Shown here one piece after another: positions 35,899-45,063 of a stretch of DNA of 64,000 nucleotides. Source of the DNA: 2-02-FULL-47-50 sp964479045 (GTDB taxonomy: Bacteria; Pseudomonadota; Gammaproteobacteria; Eutrophobiales; Eutrophobiaceae). Made by a program: the position numbers and the translations under genes. How positions within the stretch are numbered: position 1 is the stretch's first letter; the number at the start of each line of letters is the position of its first letter. The notes beneath the pieces are model-generated. The model was not told the DNA's origin. It searched no databases and saw only the letters and a list, made by a program, of their open reading frames with translations. The stretch covers positions 62,001 to 126,000 of the forward strand of contig CAYZJI010000003.1 of the NCBI GenBank assembly GCA_964479045.1. The letters are read 5' to 3'.

Positions 35899-35924
35899 TT
35901 TGTTACGGAGTCTATACAAATCAT

Positions 35925-36431
35925 ATGAATAAGGTTTTACATTTACTGATGTTTTTTATGCTGGCGCTCTCTGTCCAGACAGTTACTGCTGAAGAATACA
36001 AACTTGGTGCTGTCAACGCCCTACGGGTACTGGAACAATCTCCGCAAGCTGATAATGCCAGAAAGATTATTGAGCAGGAGTTTGCGCCCCGTGACAAGCA
36101 ACTTGTGGCCAAACAAAAAGACCTCAAAGCCATGGAAGATCGGCTTAGCAAGGATGGCGCCATCATGAGCGAGGGAGAGCGTGCCAACCTCGAGCGTGAC
36201 ATTATTAACAAACGCCGGGACCTGAAACGCGAGCAGGATGAGTTCCGCGAAGATTTCAATTTTCGCCGCAACGAAGAGTTTGCAAAAATCCAGAAAGATA
36301 TCGTAGAAGCCATACAGGCTGTTGCCAAGGACAATGGCTATGATGTCGTGCTGAGTGATGGTGTGATTTACGCCAGCCCCAAGGTTGACATCAGTGAACT
36401 GGTTATTGAACACCTGAAAAAGGGCCAGTAA
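35925..36431 (+). CDS. skp: Periplasmic chaperone Skp (OmpH)
   Basis: Trimeric chaperone carrying unfolded outer-membrane proteins to BAM. Signal peptide (LLMFFMLALSVQTVTAEE), a short body strand (YKLGAVNALRVLEQSPQA) and a long charged coiled-coil arm (about 50-125, rich in Lys/Glu/Arg), ending in a body segment (DVVLSDGVIYASPKVDISELV). 168 residues. Position between bamA and lpxD is the conserved one. Confidence 0.92.
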   Translation: MNKVLHLLMFFMLALSVQTVTAEEYKLGAVNALRVLEQSPQADNARKIIEQEFAPRDKQLVAKQKDLKAMEDRLSKDGAIMSEGERANLERDIINKRRDLKREQDEFREDFNFRRNEEFAKIQKDIVEAIQAVAKDNGYDVVLSDGVIYASPKVDISELVIEHLKKGQ

Positions 36432-36498
36432 TTTTCACAACGCAAATCAAGCTGCAGAACAGTATCACCGAGAGCCAAGCTATCGATCTACCACCGCC

Positions 36499-37509
36499 AT
36501 GAAATACACGCTCGGAGAAATCGCCACGCACATACATGCGGAGTTACATGGCGATTCCGGGTGTGAAATTCATGCTGTCGGGACACTTGAAAATGCCGGT
36601 CCCGGTGTTATCAGTTTTCTTTCGAATCGACGTTATCTTTCTCTCCTCAGGAATACCCGCGCAGCAGCAGTGATCCTGAATGCCACGGATCGTGAGCAGT
36701 GTCCTGTACCGACTCTCACTATGGATAATCCCTATCTTGGTTTTGCCCGGGTGGCCAGACTGCTGAATCCTGATCCGGCCCCGGAACCGGGAATCAGCCC
36801 GCGCGCCGAAGTTCATTCTTCTGCAGTGGTGGCTCCTTCTGCCAGCATCGGCCCGCATGTGACCGTGTGTGCGGGGGCTGTAATTGCTGAACGTGTCTCG
36901 ATTGCTGCGGGGTGTTATATCGGCGAGCACAGCAGAATCGGCGCGGACAGCCGGCTCTACCCGAATGTAAGCCTGTATCATAATGTGACGCTCGGTGCGC
37001 GTGCCGTGCTGCATTCCGGCGTGGTCATCGGTGCGGACGGATTTGGTATTGCCAATGATCAGGGCGTCTGGATAAAAATTCCGCAGGTGGGTGGTGTGGA
37101 AATCGGTGATGATGTTGAAGTCGGCGCCAATACCACCATTGATAGGGGCGCTCTGGAAAACACACTCGTCGAAGATGGTGTCAAGATAGACAATCAGGTA
37201 CAAATCGGACATAACGTTCGTATTGGCGCCCATACAGCGATTGCCGGTTGCGTGGCAATCGCGGGTAGCACCCGGATTGGCAAACGCTGTATCATAGGCG
37301 GTGCGTGTGGAATCAGTGGTCATATCGAGATTGTGGATGATGTAGTCCTGCTAGGCATGACCGGTGTGGCAAACTCCATCAGGGAACCGGGTACCTATGC
37401 TTCAGGCATTCCGGCAATGGAAGTGCATACCTGGCGCAAGAATGCCGTCAGTTTCAAGCAGCTGCATCTCCTGAATGCGCGCATCAGAAAAATTGACAAC
37501 CAGGAATAA
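36499..37509 (+). CDS. lpxD: UDP-3-O-(3-hydroxyacyl)glucosamine N-acyltransferase
   Basis: Third step of lipid A synthesis. An N-terminal uridine-binding domain (MKYTLGEIATHIHAELHGD...FLSNRRYLSLL) precedes a left-handed beta-helix of hexapeptide repeats (about 100-300, e.g. VVIGADGFGIANDQG), with the catalytic histidine in IDNQVQIGHNVRIGAHTAIAG. C-terminal helix for trimerisation (FKQLHLLNARIRKIDNQE). 336 residues, slightly shorter than in E. coli. Confidence 0.94.
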   Translation: MKYTLGEIATHIHAELHGDSGCEIHAVGTLENAGPGVISFLSNRRYLSLLRNTRAAAVILNATDREQCPVPTLTMDNPYLGFARVARLLNPDPAPEPGISPRAEVHSSAVVAPSASIGPHVTVCAGAVIAERVSIAAGCYIGEHSRIGADSRLYPNVSLYHNVTLGARAVLHSGVVIGADGFGIANDQGVWIKIPQVGGVEIGDDVEVGANTTIDRGALENTLVEDGVKIDNQVQIGHNVRIGAHTAIAGCVAIAGSTRIGKRCIIGGACGISGHIEIVDDVVLLGMTGVANSIREPGTYASGIPAMEVHTWRKNAVSFKQLHLLNARIRKIDNQE

Positions 37510-37530
37510 CCGGATCAGACGATTGAAATC

Positions 37531-37980
37531 ATGGGCACGCTTGATATAGAGCAAATCAAAAAATTTCTTCCACACCGGTATCCCTTTTTGCTTATCGATC
37601 GGGTAACTGCCTATGAACCCTATAAGTCGATCACGGCCATCAAGAACGTCACGGTAAATGAGCCTTTTTTTCAGGGGCATTTCCCGTCACGTCCGATTAT
37701 GCCGGGTGTTTTGATTATCGAAGCAATGGCACAAACAGCAGCACTGCTGGGTTGCGTCTCAACGCCTGAAGTCACCCGTGATGGAAATCTGTATTATCTG
37801 GTGGGTGTCAATGAAGTGCGTTTCAAGCGTCCGGTGGGCCCGGGTGATCAATTGTGTTTTGAAGTCAAATTTGAAAAAGTCCGGCAGAATCTCTGGAAGT
37901 TTCATGGCACGGCAACTGTAGATGGGCAATTTATAGCCTCTGCAGAGTTATTAACCACCGTTGTGGAACCTGATACTTGA
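37531..37980 (+). CDS. fabZ: 3-hydroxyacyl-[ACP] dehydratase FabZ
   Basis: Dehydrates hydroxyacyl-ACP in fatty acid elongation, competing with LpxA/LpxD for hydroxymyristoyl-ACP. Hot-dog fold with the catalytic pair H50 and E64 in NEPFFQGHFPSRPIMPGVLI and IEAMAQ. N-terminal FLPHRYPFLLIDRV. 149 residues. Its stop codon overlaps the TTG start of lpxA. Confidence 0.95.
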   Translation: MGTLDIEQIKKFLPHRYPFLLIDRVTAYEPYKSITAIKNVTVNEPFFQGHFPSRPIMPGVLIIEAMAQTAALLGCVSTPEVTRDGNLYYLVGVNEVRFKRPVGPGDQLCFEVKFEKVRQNLWKFHGTATVDGQFIASAELLTTVVEPDT

Positions 37981-38750
37981 TTCATCCGACGGCACTCATT
38001 GATCCTGCAGCCCGGATTGGTGAAAACGTCTCCATCGGGGCTTACAGCATCATCGGCCCGAATGTCTTCATCGGCGCCAATACCTCTATAGGCTCACACG
38101 TGGTCATCAAGGGCCCGACCCTGATTGGAACTAACAACAGAATCTTCCAGTTCAATTCCATCGGCGAGGACCCCCAGGACAAAAAATACAATAATGATGC
38201 TGCTTCGATCCTCGAGATAGGTGATCGAAATGTCATCCGTGAATATTGCACGATCAATCGCGGTACCGAGCATGGTGGTGGCAGGACCGTACTGGGAAAT
38301 GACAACTGGATTATGGCGTATGTGCATATTGCACATGATTGTATTGTTGGCAGCCATACGATTTTTGCCAACAACACGACGCTGGCAGGCCATGTGATTG
38401 TGGATGATTATGTCATTTTTGGCGGATTTACCGGTGTCCACCAGTTCTGTCATGTCGGCCAGCATGCCTTTACTGCCATTTCTTCTGTTGTGGTGAAAGA
38501 CGTACCGCCATATTTGATGATTGCAGGCAATACGGCCAAACCCAGCGGCCTTAATCGTGAAGGCCTGAAACGCCGTGGCTTCAGTGCTGAAACCATCACC
38601 CTTTTACGGCGGGCCTACAAGATTGTTTATCGCGAAGGCCTGACGGTAAAACAGGCGCTGGATCGGTTACAGGAACTCGGCCAGGAATCGGATGAAGTCA
38701 GGAGTTTTGCCGGGTTTATTGCTCAATCGCAACGCGGCATCGTACGCTGA
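37977..38750 (+). CDS. lpxA: UDP-N-acetylglucosamine acyltransferase LpxA, TTG start
   Basis: First step of lipid A synthesis. Left-handed beta-helix of hexapeptide repeats (IHPTALIDPAARIGENVSIG...) with the catalytic His motif MAYVHIAHDCIVGSHTIFAN, and a helical C-terminal domain (LNREGLKRRGFSAETITLLRRAY). The start TTG (37977) overlaps the fabZ stop in TTGA, implying coupled translation, and gives exactly the conserved N-terminus (MIHPTA). 257 residues. Confidence 0.95.
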   Translation: MIHPTALIDPAARIGENVSIGAYSIIGPNVFIGANTSIGSHVVIKGPTLIGTNNRIFQFNSIGEDPQDKKYNNDAASILEIGDRNVIREYCTINRGTEHGGGRTVLGNDNWIMAYVHIAHDCIVGSHTIFANNTTLAGHVIVDDYVIFGGFTGVHQFCHVGQHAFTAISSVVVKDVPPYLMIAGNTAKPSGLNREGLKRRGFSAETITLLRRAYKIVYREGLTVKQALDRLQELGQESDEVRSFAGFIAQSQRGIVR

Positions 38751-38784
38751 CGTTAGCGTGTTTTCTTGAAAGTCATGAATTAAC

Positions 38785-39921
38785 ATGCCCGTGATCGGTA
38801 TTGTGGCAGGTGAAGACTCCGGTGATTTACTGGGTGCGGAACTGATTCATGCGCTGAAGAAAGGATCGCCCGAACTCAGGTTTACAGGGATAGGCGGGAA
38901 ACAGATGTCTGCTGCCGGTTTTGAGTGCCTGTACCCGTCAGAAAAACTCGCGGTCATGGGGATCGTGGAAGTCATCAGGCATTACCCTGAATTACGGCGT
39001 ATACGTGCCAATGTCAAAAAACATTTCATATCTCAACCGCCTGCACTTTTTATCGGTATTGATGCACCAGATTTCAATATTGCACTCGAACATGATTTGC
39101 GCGCAGCCGGAATCCATACAGTGCATTATGTCAGTCCATCCATCTGGGCCTGGCGTGAATACCGCCTGAAAAAAATAGCGCAGGCAGTAGACATGATGCT
39201 CACGTTGTTTCCGTTTGAATCGTCTTATTATGAGAAGATGGGGATTCCGGTGCAGTGTGTGGGACACCCGTTGGCACGCCGTATCCCGCTGAAACCGGAT
39301 CCGGCTGCTGCAAGGGCACGCCTGAATTTGCCGCAGGACGCAAAAATTATTGCACTCATGCCGGGCAGTCGCGCAAGTGAATGGGAAAAACTGGCCGAAC
39401 CTTTTTTGCAGACAGCACTGTGGTGCAAACAATCCAGACCGGAACTCCGTTTTATCACCAATTTGACCAGCGAAACAGCATGTGAATATTTTGCGGCCGT
39501 ATCACGTCGTATCGCGCCGAAACTGGAAATTTCCGTTTTTACAGGGCAGTCACTGGATGTCATGGGGGCTGCGGATGTGGTATTGCTGGCATCGGGCACG
39601 GCCGCACTGGAAGCCATGTTACTGAAACGGCCCATGGTGGTTGCTTACAGGGTCAACTGGCTGACTTACCAGATTGTCAGGCGCCTGATCCGCGTGCCGT
39701 ATGTATCACTTCCCAACCTGCTTGCAGGAGAGGCACTGGTACCCGAGTGCCTGCAGTATGATTGCGAGCCCACGATCATGGGTCGTGAAATTCTGGCCTG
39801 GCTTGATGATCGTGTTCGTACTGCAAAGGTGATGCAGAAGTTCTTGGACATTCATGAAAGCATCTGCCCGGATGCTGACGAACTACTGGCCAATACCCTG
39901 CTGGACATGATTCATGCATAA
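38785..39921 (+). CDS. lpxB: Lipid A disaccharide synthase
   Basis: Joins UDP-diacylglucosamine and lipid X into the tetraacyl disaccharide. GT19 family: N-terminal MPVIGIVAGEDSGDLLGAELIHALK, membrane-facing KLAVMGIVEVI, YVSPSIWAWREYRLKKIA, and C-terminal nucleotide-binding ASGTAALEAMLLKRPMVVAYR with VPYVSLPNLLAG. 378 residues, full length. Overlaps rnhB by 8 nt. Confidence 0.95.
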   Translation: MPVIGIVAGEDSGDLLGAELIHALKKGSPELRFTGIGGKQMSAAGFECLYPSEKLAVMGIVEVIRHYPELRRIRANVKKHFISQPPALFIGIDAPDFNIALEHDLRAAGIHTVHYVSPSIWAWREYRLKKIAQAVDMMLTLFPFESSYYEKMGIPVQCVGHPLARRIPLKPDPAAARARLNLPQDAKIIALMPGSRASEWEKLAEPFLQTALWCKQSRPELRFITNLTSETACEYFAAVSRRIAPKLEISVFTGQSLDVMGAADVVLLASGTAALEAMLLKRPMVVAYRVNWLTYQIVRRLIRVPYVSLPNLLAGEALVPECLQYDCEPTIMGREILAWLDDRVRTAKVMQKFLDIHESICPDADELLANTLLDMIHA

Positions 39922-40522
39922 CCTCGAATTCATTTTCGCGGCAAATGACAACCTTCTGATTGCCGGAGTAGATGAAGCCGGGCGTGGGCCACTGGCAGGT
40001 CCGGTGATTGCTGCAGCAGTTATCCTCAATCCGGAACAACCTGTGCGCGGATTGGCGGATTCAAAAACCCTCACTGCAAAACGTCGTGAGGTTCTTGCCG
40101 GTGAAATCATGCAGAAGGCCTGCGCGTATGCTGTAGCACGGGCTGAACCTGAAGAGATCGATGCCATCAATATATTACGTGCCAGTCTCATGGCCATGCA
40201 ACGTGCTGTTTGTGCACTCTCAATACGCCCGCAACAGGTGCTGGTGGATGGTAACCATTGCCCGGTGCTGGACATTCCGGTGCAGGCCATTATCAAAGGT
40301 GATGCAACAGTGGAATGTATATCAGCCGCATCCATCATCGCCAAGGTTGTGCGTGATCATGAAATGGAGGAACTGGATCGACAGTATCCGGGCTATGGTT
40401 TTTCCGTACATAAGGGTTATCCGACACGCGCGCACATCAGCGCGCTTCGTGAGCTTGGAGCTTCACCGGTCCATCGCCGTTCTTTCGCGCCGGTGAGCCA
40501 GGTGCTTGCCGGGCATCAGTAA
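39914..40522 (+). CDS. rnhB: Ribonuclease HII
   Basis: Removes ribonucleotides and RNA primers from DNA hybrids. The active-site motif AGVDEAGRGPLAGPV carries D20 and E21; the other acidic residues lie in VDGNHCPV and IIAKVVRDHEM. 202 residues, a usual length. It ends 4 bp before dnaE, a functional pairing for Okazaki-fragment and ribonucleotide repair often seen in this block. Confidence 0.95.
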   Translation: MHNLEFIFAANDNLLIAGVDEAGRGPLAGPVIAAAVILNPEQPVRGLADSKTLTAKRREVLAGEIMQKACAYAVARAEPEEIDAINILRASLMAMQRAVCALSIRPQQVLVDGNHCPVLDIPVQAIIKGDATVECISAASIIAKVVRDHEMEELDRQYPGYGFSVHKGYPTRAHISALRELGASPVHRRSFAPVSQVLAGHQ

Positions 40523-40526
40523 TGTC

Positions 40527-43500
40527 ATGACGGCCGTTTTTGTACATCTGAATGTGCACACGGAGTATTCACTCTCCGATGGCATGCTCAGGATCGAGGA
40601 CATGGTGCAGGCGCTGGCCGGCATGAACATGCCGGCCTGTGCCGTCACGGAGCAATCCAATCTCTTTTCTGCAGTAAAATTTTATCGTGCGGCCGAACAG
40701 CTCGGTATCAAACCGGTGATCGGTGCAGAAGTCAGATTGTTGAATGATGATGTCGCAGGTCCTGCCTCAAGGCTGACACTGCTGTGCCAGAACGACAACG
40801 GTTACCGGAATCTGACACAACTTATTACGTTGAGCTATACGAATGGTCAGGTGCAGGGCCTGCCCCATATTCAGCGGGCATGGTTGCATGAACATGCGGA
40901 AGGTTTGATCGCGCTTTCGGGTGGACGTACTGGAGATGTAGGACAGGCCATACTCTCAGGCAATGAAGATCATGCCAGAGCATTATTGAAGACATGGCAA
41001 TCGGTATTTAAAGACCGGTACTATCTCGAATTACAACGGACGCAACGCCGCGATGAGGAGGCGTGGGTCGTGGCAGCTGTGCATCTGGCGGAAGAATTCG
41101 GACTGCCGGTGGTGGCCACGCATGATGTCCGCTTTCTCTCGCCGGATGATTATGAGGCACATGAAGCCCGCGTCTGTATCCAGCATGGTTATACATTAAA
41201 TGATCCCAGACGGCCGCGTCATTACAGTCCTGAGCAATATCTGTGCAGTGCTGAGGACATGGCTGAACTGTTCCGCGACATACCGGAAGCCGTGGAAAAT
41301 ACGCTGGCGATTGCAGCGCGCTGTAATCTTGAACTGAGGCTGGGTGAATATTTCCTGCCGGATTTCCCTGTGCCGGATGATTACACCCAGGACCGCTGGC
41401 TGCGGCATCAGTCCGAACAGGGATTACAGCAACGGTTTGATTCAGGGTTTCTGCAGAACGTTGACCGTGAAAAATACCGTCAGCGTCTGGCACTGGAACT
41501 TGATGTGATCATCGGCATGGGCTTTGCCGGTTATTTTCTGATCGTGGCGGATTTTATCCGCTGGGCCAAACAGCAGGGGATCCCGGTGGGCCCTGGGCGC
41601 GGTTCCGGCGCCGGGTCGCTGGTGGCCTATGCGCTCGGCATCACCGAGCTTGATCCGATTCATTATGATCTACTGTTTGAACGTTTCCTCAATCCTGAAC
41701 GTGTGTCATTACCGGATTTTGACGTGGACTTCTGCATGGACCGCCGTGATGAGGTCATTGAATATGTTGCGAACCGTTACGGACGTGATCATGTTTCACA
41801 GATCATCACGTACGGCACCATGGCCGCCAAGGCGGTGGTCAGGGATGTTGGCCGCGTGCTGGGTTATCCTTATGGTTTTGTGGATCAGATTGCCAAACTG
41901 ATCCCGTTCGATCTGAATATGACGCTGGAACGCGCGCTGGACGAGGAACCGGTGCTGAAACAGCGTTATCAGGATGAGGAAAACGTCAATACCCTTATCA
42001 ATCTTGCCCTGAAACTGGAAGGGCTGGCGCGCAATGCCGGCCGTCATGCCGGGGGCATCGTTATTGCCCCCAAGGCACTTACCTGTTACATGCCGCTTTA
42101 TTGTGAACAGGGCTCTACTGCAACGGTCAGTCAGTTTGACATGGGCGATGTGGAAGCGGCGGGGCTGGTGAAATTTGATTTTCTCGGTCTGCGTACGCTC
42201 ACCATCATCGATCATGCGGTCAAGGACATTAACCGCCTGCACAATCATTCGCCGGAGTCAGCATTGCACATAGAGGCGATTCCCCTGAATGACCCCAAAA
42301 CCTATGAGTTGATCCGACGCACCGAGACCACTGCAATTTTCCAGCTGGAATCCGATGGAATGAAGAAACTGATCAAACGTCTGCAACCCGACAGTTTTGA
42401 TGAATTGATTGCACTTGTCGCATTGTTCCGTCCAGGGCCATTGCAGTCCGGCATGGTGGATGACTATATCGAACGCAAGCATGGACGAGCGAGTGTGCAT
42501 TATTTCCACCCGCGGCTCGAGCCGATATTACGGCCTACGTATGGCGTGATCCTGTATCAGGAACAGGTGATGCAAATCGCACAGACCCTGGCCGGATATA
42601 CACTGGGTGCGGCTGATTTACTGCGGCGGGCCATGGGTAAAAAGAAGCCTGAAGAAATGGCCCAGCAGCGCGAGATATTCACCAGTGGTGCTGTGGCCCA
42701 AGGCGTTGATGCAAAACTGGCCACAACTATCTTTGACCTGATGGAAAAGTTTGCCGGTTACGGGTTCAATAAATCCCACTCGGCTGCTTATGCATTGATT
42801 GCCTATCAGACGGCCTGGCTGAAGACCCATTATCCGGCTTCATTTATGGCGGCGGTATTGTCATCCGATATGGACAACACCGACAAGGTGGTGATGTTGC
42901 TGGATGAACTGGAACGCATGCAGATCAGACTTGAACCACCACATATTAATCAGAGCGAGTATCCGTTTACGGTCGCCGATCATCGCACCATACGCTATGG
43001 TCTGGGGGCCGTAAAAGGTGTAGGGCAGGCGGCGATAGAAAATATCACAGACGACAGAACTGTTCATGGTAAGTACAAGGATTTATTTGATCTGTCCCGC
43101 CGGATCGATGCGAGGAGAGTCAATCGCCGGGTGCTGGAAGCCTTGATTCGATCCGGAGCACTGGATGGTCTCGGCCCGAATCGTAGCAGTTTGATGGCAA
43201 GTCTTGCTCCTGCATTACAGTTGGCGGAGCAGAGTCACAAGAATACTGTAACCGGACAGGATGATCTGTTCGGACTGGAACCGGTGCAGGCCCATGGACA
43301 GGGAACAGCTAAATCCGAGTTTGTGCAGGCACCGGACTGGAGTGATGAAGAGCGTTTGCAGGGTGAAAAGGAAACTCTTGGATTTTATCTGAAAGGTCAT
43401 CCCATCATCCGTTATGAACAGGAACTCGAAAAAATCGTGAGCTGTCGCCTGAAATCCTTGCGCACAGGGAATGTGCTCGTCGCCGGGTACATACACCGTC

Positions 43501-43976
43501 TGCGCAGCCGGTCAGGCAATCGCGGCCGCATGGCGGAACTGGTGCTGGATGATCGCACCAGTCGCGCCAATGTCACGGTATATTCCGACAAATTCCAGCA
43601 ATACCGTAATCTGCTGGTAAAGGACCAACTGGTGATCGTCAGGGGCGAAGTGATGGAAGATGACTTTATCAGCTCGGGCTATACGATTGTCGCCCGTGAG
43701 ATTTATGATATGCAGCAGATCCGCGAGAAATACGCAGGCATCCGTCTGAAACTTTCTGGTACAGTACCACTGTCAGCAACGCTCGAATCCCTGCAAAAAC
43801 TGATGGCCAGTAATCGTAACGGCAATTGCCGGGTCATGGTGTCCTACCACAACGGCACTGCTGATTGCCTTTTGCCGGTCAGTGATAAATGGCGGGTCAA
43901 TGCCAGCGATGGTTTTCTGGACTCATTGAAAAAACTGCTCGGACAAGATAATGTTGCGCTCGAATATCATCTCTGA
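40527..43976 (+). CDS. dnaE: DNA polymerase III alpha subunit
   Basis: Replicative polymerase catalytic subunit. The start ATG 40527 (MTAVFVHLNVHTEYSLSDG) is preferred to a TTG at 40506 inside rnhB; 1149 residues. Order: PHP domain, palm with GRGSGAGSLVAYALGITELDP and catalytic aspartates in PDFDVDFCMDRRDEVIEY, fingers (SDGMKKLIKRLQPDSFDEL), helix-hairpin-helix region (YGLGAVKGVGQAAI), OB domain (VLVAGYIHRLRSR), and a C-terminal tau-binding segment. The core motifs are all present. Confidence 0.96.
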   Translation: MTAVFVHLNVHTEYSLSDGMLRIEDMVQALAGMNMPACAVTEQSNLFSAVKFYRAAEQLGIKPVIGAEVRLLNDDVAGPASRLTLLCQNDNGYRNLTQLITLSYTNGQVQGLPHIQRAWLHEHAEGLIALSGGRTGDVGQAILSGNEDHARALLKTWQSVFKDRYYLELQRTQRRDEEAWVVAAVHLAEEFGLPVVATHDVRFLSPDDYEAHEARVCIQHGYTLNDPRRPRHYSPEQYLCSAEDMAELFRDIPEAVENTLAIAARCNLELRLGEYFLPDFPVPDDYTQDRWLRHQSEQGLQQRFDSGFLQNVDREKYRQRLALELDVIIGMGFAGYFLIVADFIRWAKQQGIPVGPGRGSGAGSLVAYALGITELDPIHYDLLFERFLNPERVSLPDFDVDFCMDRRDEVIEYVANRYGRDHVSQIITYGTMAAKAVVRDVGRVLGYPYGFVDQIAKLIPFDLNMTLERALDEEPVLKQRYQDEENVNTLINLALKLEGLARNAGRHAGGIVIAPKALTCYMPLYCEQGSTATVSQFDMGDVEAAGLVKFDFLGLRTLTIIDHAVKDINRLHNHSPESALHIEAIPLNDPKTYELIRRTETTAIFQLESDGMKKLIKRLQPDSFDELIALVALFRPGPLQSGMVDDYIERKHGRASVHYFHPRLEPILRPTYGVILYQEQVMQIAQTLAGYTLGAADLLRRAMGKKKPEEMAQQREIFTSGAVAQGVDAKLATTIFDLMEKFAGYGFNKSHSAAYALIAYQTAWLKTHYPASFMAAVLSSDMDNTDKVVMLLDELERMQIRLEPPHINQSEYPFTVADHRTIRYGLGAVKGVGQAAIENITDDRTVHGKYKDLFDLSRRIDARRVNRRVLEALIRSGALDGLGPNRSSLMASLAPALQLAEQSHKNTVTGQDDLFGLEPVQAHGQGTAKSEFVQAPDWSDEERLQGEKETLGFYLKGHPIIRYEQELEKIVSCRLKSLRTGNVLVAGYIHRLRSRSGNRGRMAELVLDDRTSRANVTVYSDKFQQYRNLLVKDQLVIVRGEVMEDDFISSGYTIVAREIYDMQQIREKYAGIRLKLSGTVPLSATLESLQKLMASNRNGNCRVMVSYHNGTADCLLPVSDKWRVNASDGFLDSLKKLLGQDNVALEYHL

Positions 43977-44014
43977 GCCTATACCGGACATCCTCCACAA
44001 TAACTGATTATCCT

Positions 44015-45019
44015 ATGGCCAATAATTCAACAGGTTCCGGAAGAACGCCGGACAACCGGGAACCCGTGGCACATTTTCTGGAATTTGAGCAACCTATAGC
44101 AGAGCTGGATGCCAAGATCAGGGAACTGCGTTATGTGGGTGATGACAAGGAAATCAACATCAATGATGAAATTACCCGGCTGCAGAAAAAAAGCCGTGAA
44201 CTGATCTCGTCAATTTTTTCTTCACTCACAGCCTGGCAAATATCACAGGTGGCGAGACATCCGGGCCGGCCCTATACACTGGATTATGTCCAGCGCCTGT
44301 TTACCGGTTTTGAAGAACTGCACGGTGACCGGAGTTTCGCGGATGATCCTGCGATCATCACCGGTATTGCCCGCTTCCGGGATCGGCCGGTGGCGATTAT
44401 CGGCCATCAGAAAGGCCGTGATACGAAAGAACGCATTTACCGCAATTACGGCATGCCACGTCCGGAAGGTTATCGCAAGGCCCTGCGTATCATGCAGCTG
44501 GCCGAGCGCTTTTCCATGCCGTTGTTTACTTTTATTGATACACCTGGTGCCTATCCCGGCATTGATGCCGAGGAACGCGGTCAGAGTGAAGCCATCTCCA
44601 GAAACCTGTTAACCATGTCGGGTTTGCGGACCCCGATTATTTCAACCGTGATTGGTGAAGGTGGTTCAGGCGGCGCGCTGGCCATTGGTGTAGCCGATCG
44701 ACTGTTGATGCTTCAGTACAGCACCTATTCCGTGATTTCCCCTGAGGGCTGCGCCTCGATTCTCTGGAAAAGTGCAGAGAAAGCAGAAGAGGCCGCTGAA
44801 GTGATGGGCATTACCGCCACGCGCCTTTCGGAACTGGGGCTGGTGGACGAAATTGTCAATGAACCTCTTGGTGGCGCACATCGGGATTACAATGCAGCAG
44901 CAACTTATCTGGAACGTGCGCTGACAGACAAGTTTGAAGAAGTCTGTTCGTCCCCCATGGATGACCTGATGGCGGAACGCCAGAAAAAAATCCGTCAGTA
45001 TGGTTTTTTCCAGTCCTGA
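44015..45019 (+). CDS. accA: Acetyl-CoA carboxylase carboxyltransferase subunit alpha
   Basis: Transfers carboxyl from biotin to acetyl-CoA to form malonyl-CoA. The N-terminus (HFLEFEQPIAELDAKIRELRYVGDD) is the family helix pair. The crotonase-like core contains RLFTGFEELHGDRSFADDPAI, the CoA site region LFTFIDTPGAYPGIDAEERGQSEAI, and the oxyanion glycines GEGGSGGALAIGVADR. 334 residues. Works with AccD, which is not in this window. Confidence 0.96.
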   Translation: MANNSTGSGRTPDNREPVAHFLEFEQPIAELDAKIRELRYVGDDKEININDEITRLQKKSRELISSIFSSLTAWQISQVARHPGRPYTLDYVQRLFTGFEELHGDRSFADDPAIITGIARFRDRPVAIIGHQKGRDTKERIYRNYGMPRPEGYRKALRIMQLAERFSMPLFTFIDTPGAYPGIDAEERGQSEAISRNLLTMSGLRTPIISTVIGEGGSGGALAIGVADRLLMLQYSTYSVISPEGCASILWKSAEKAEEAAEVMGITATRLSELGLVDEIVNEPLGGAHRDYNAAATYLERALTDKFEEVCSSPMDDLMAERQKKIRQYGFFQS

Positions 45020-45063
45020 TACTCAATCGTAAACTGTTTGTTACGTGAAATTTTTCTCCACAT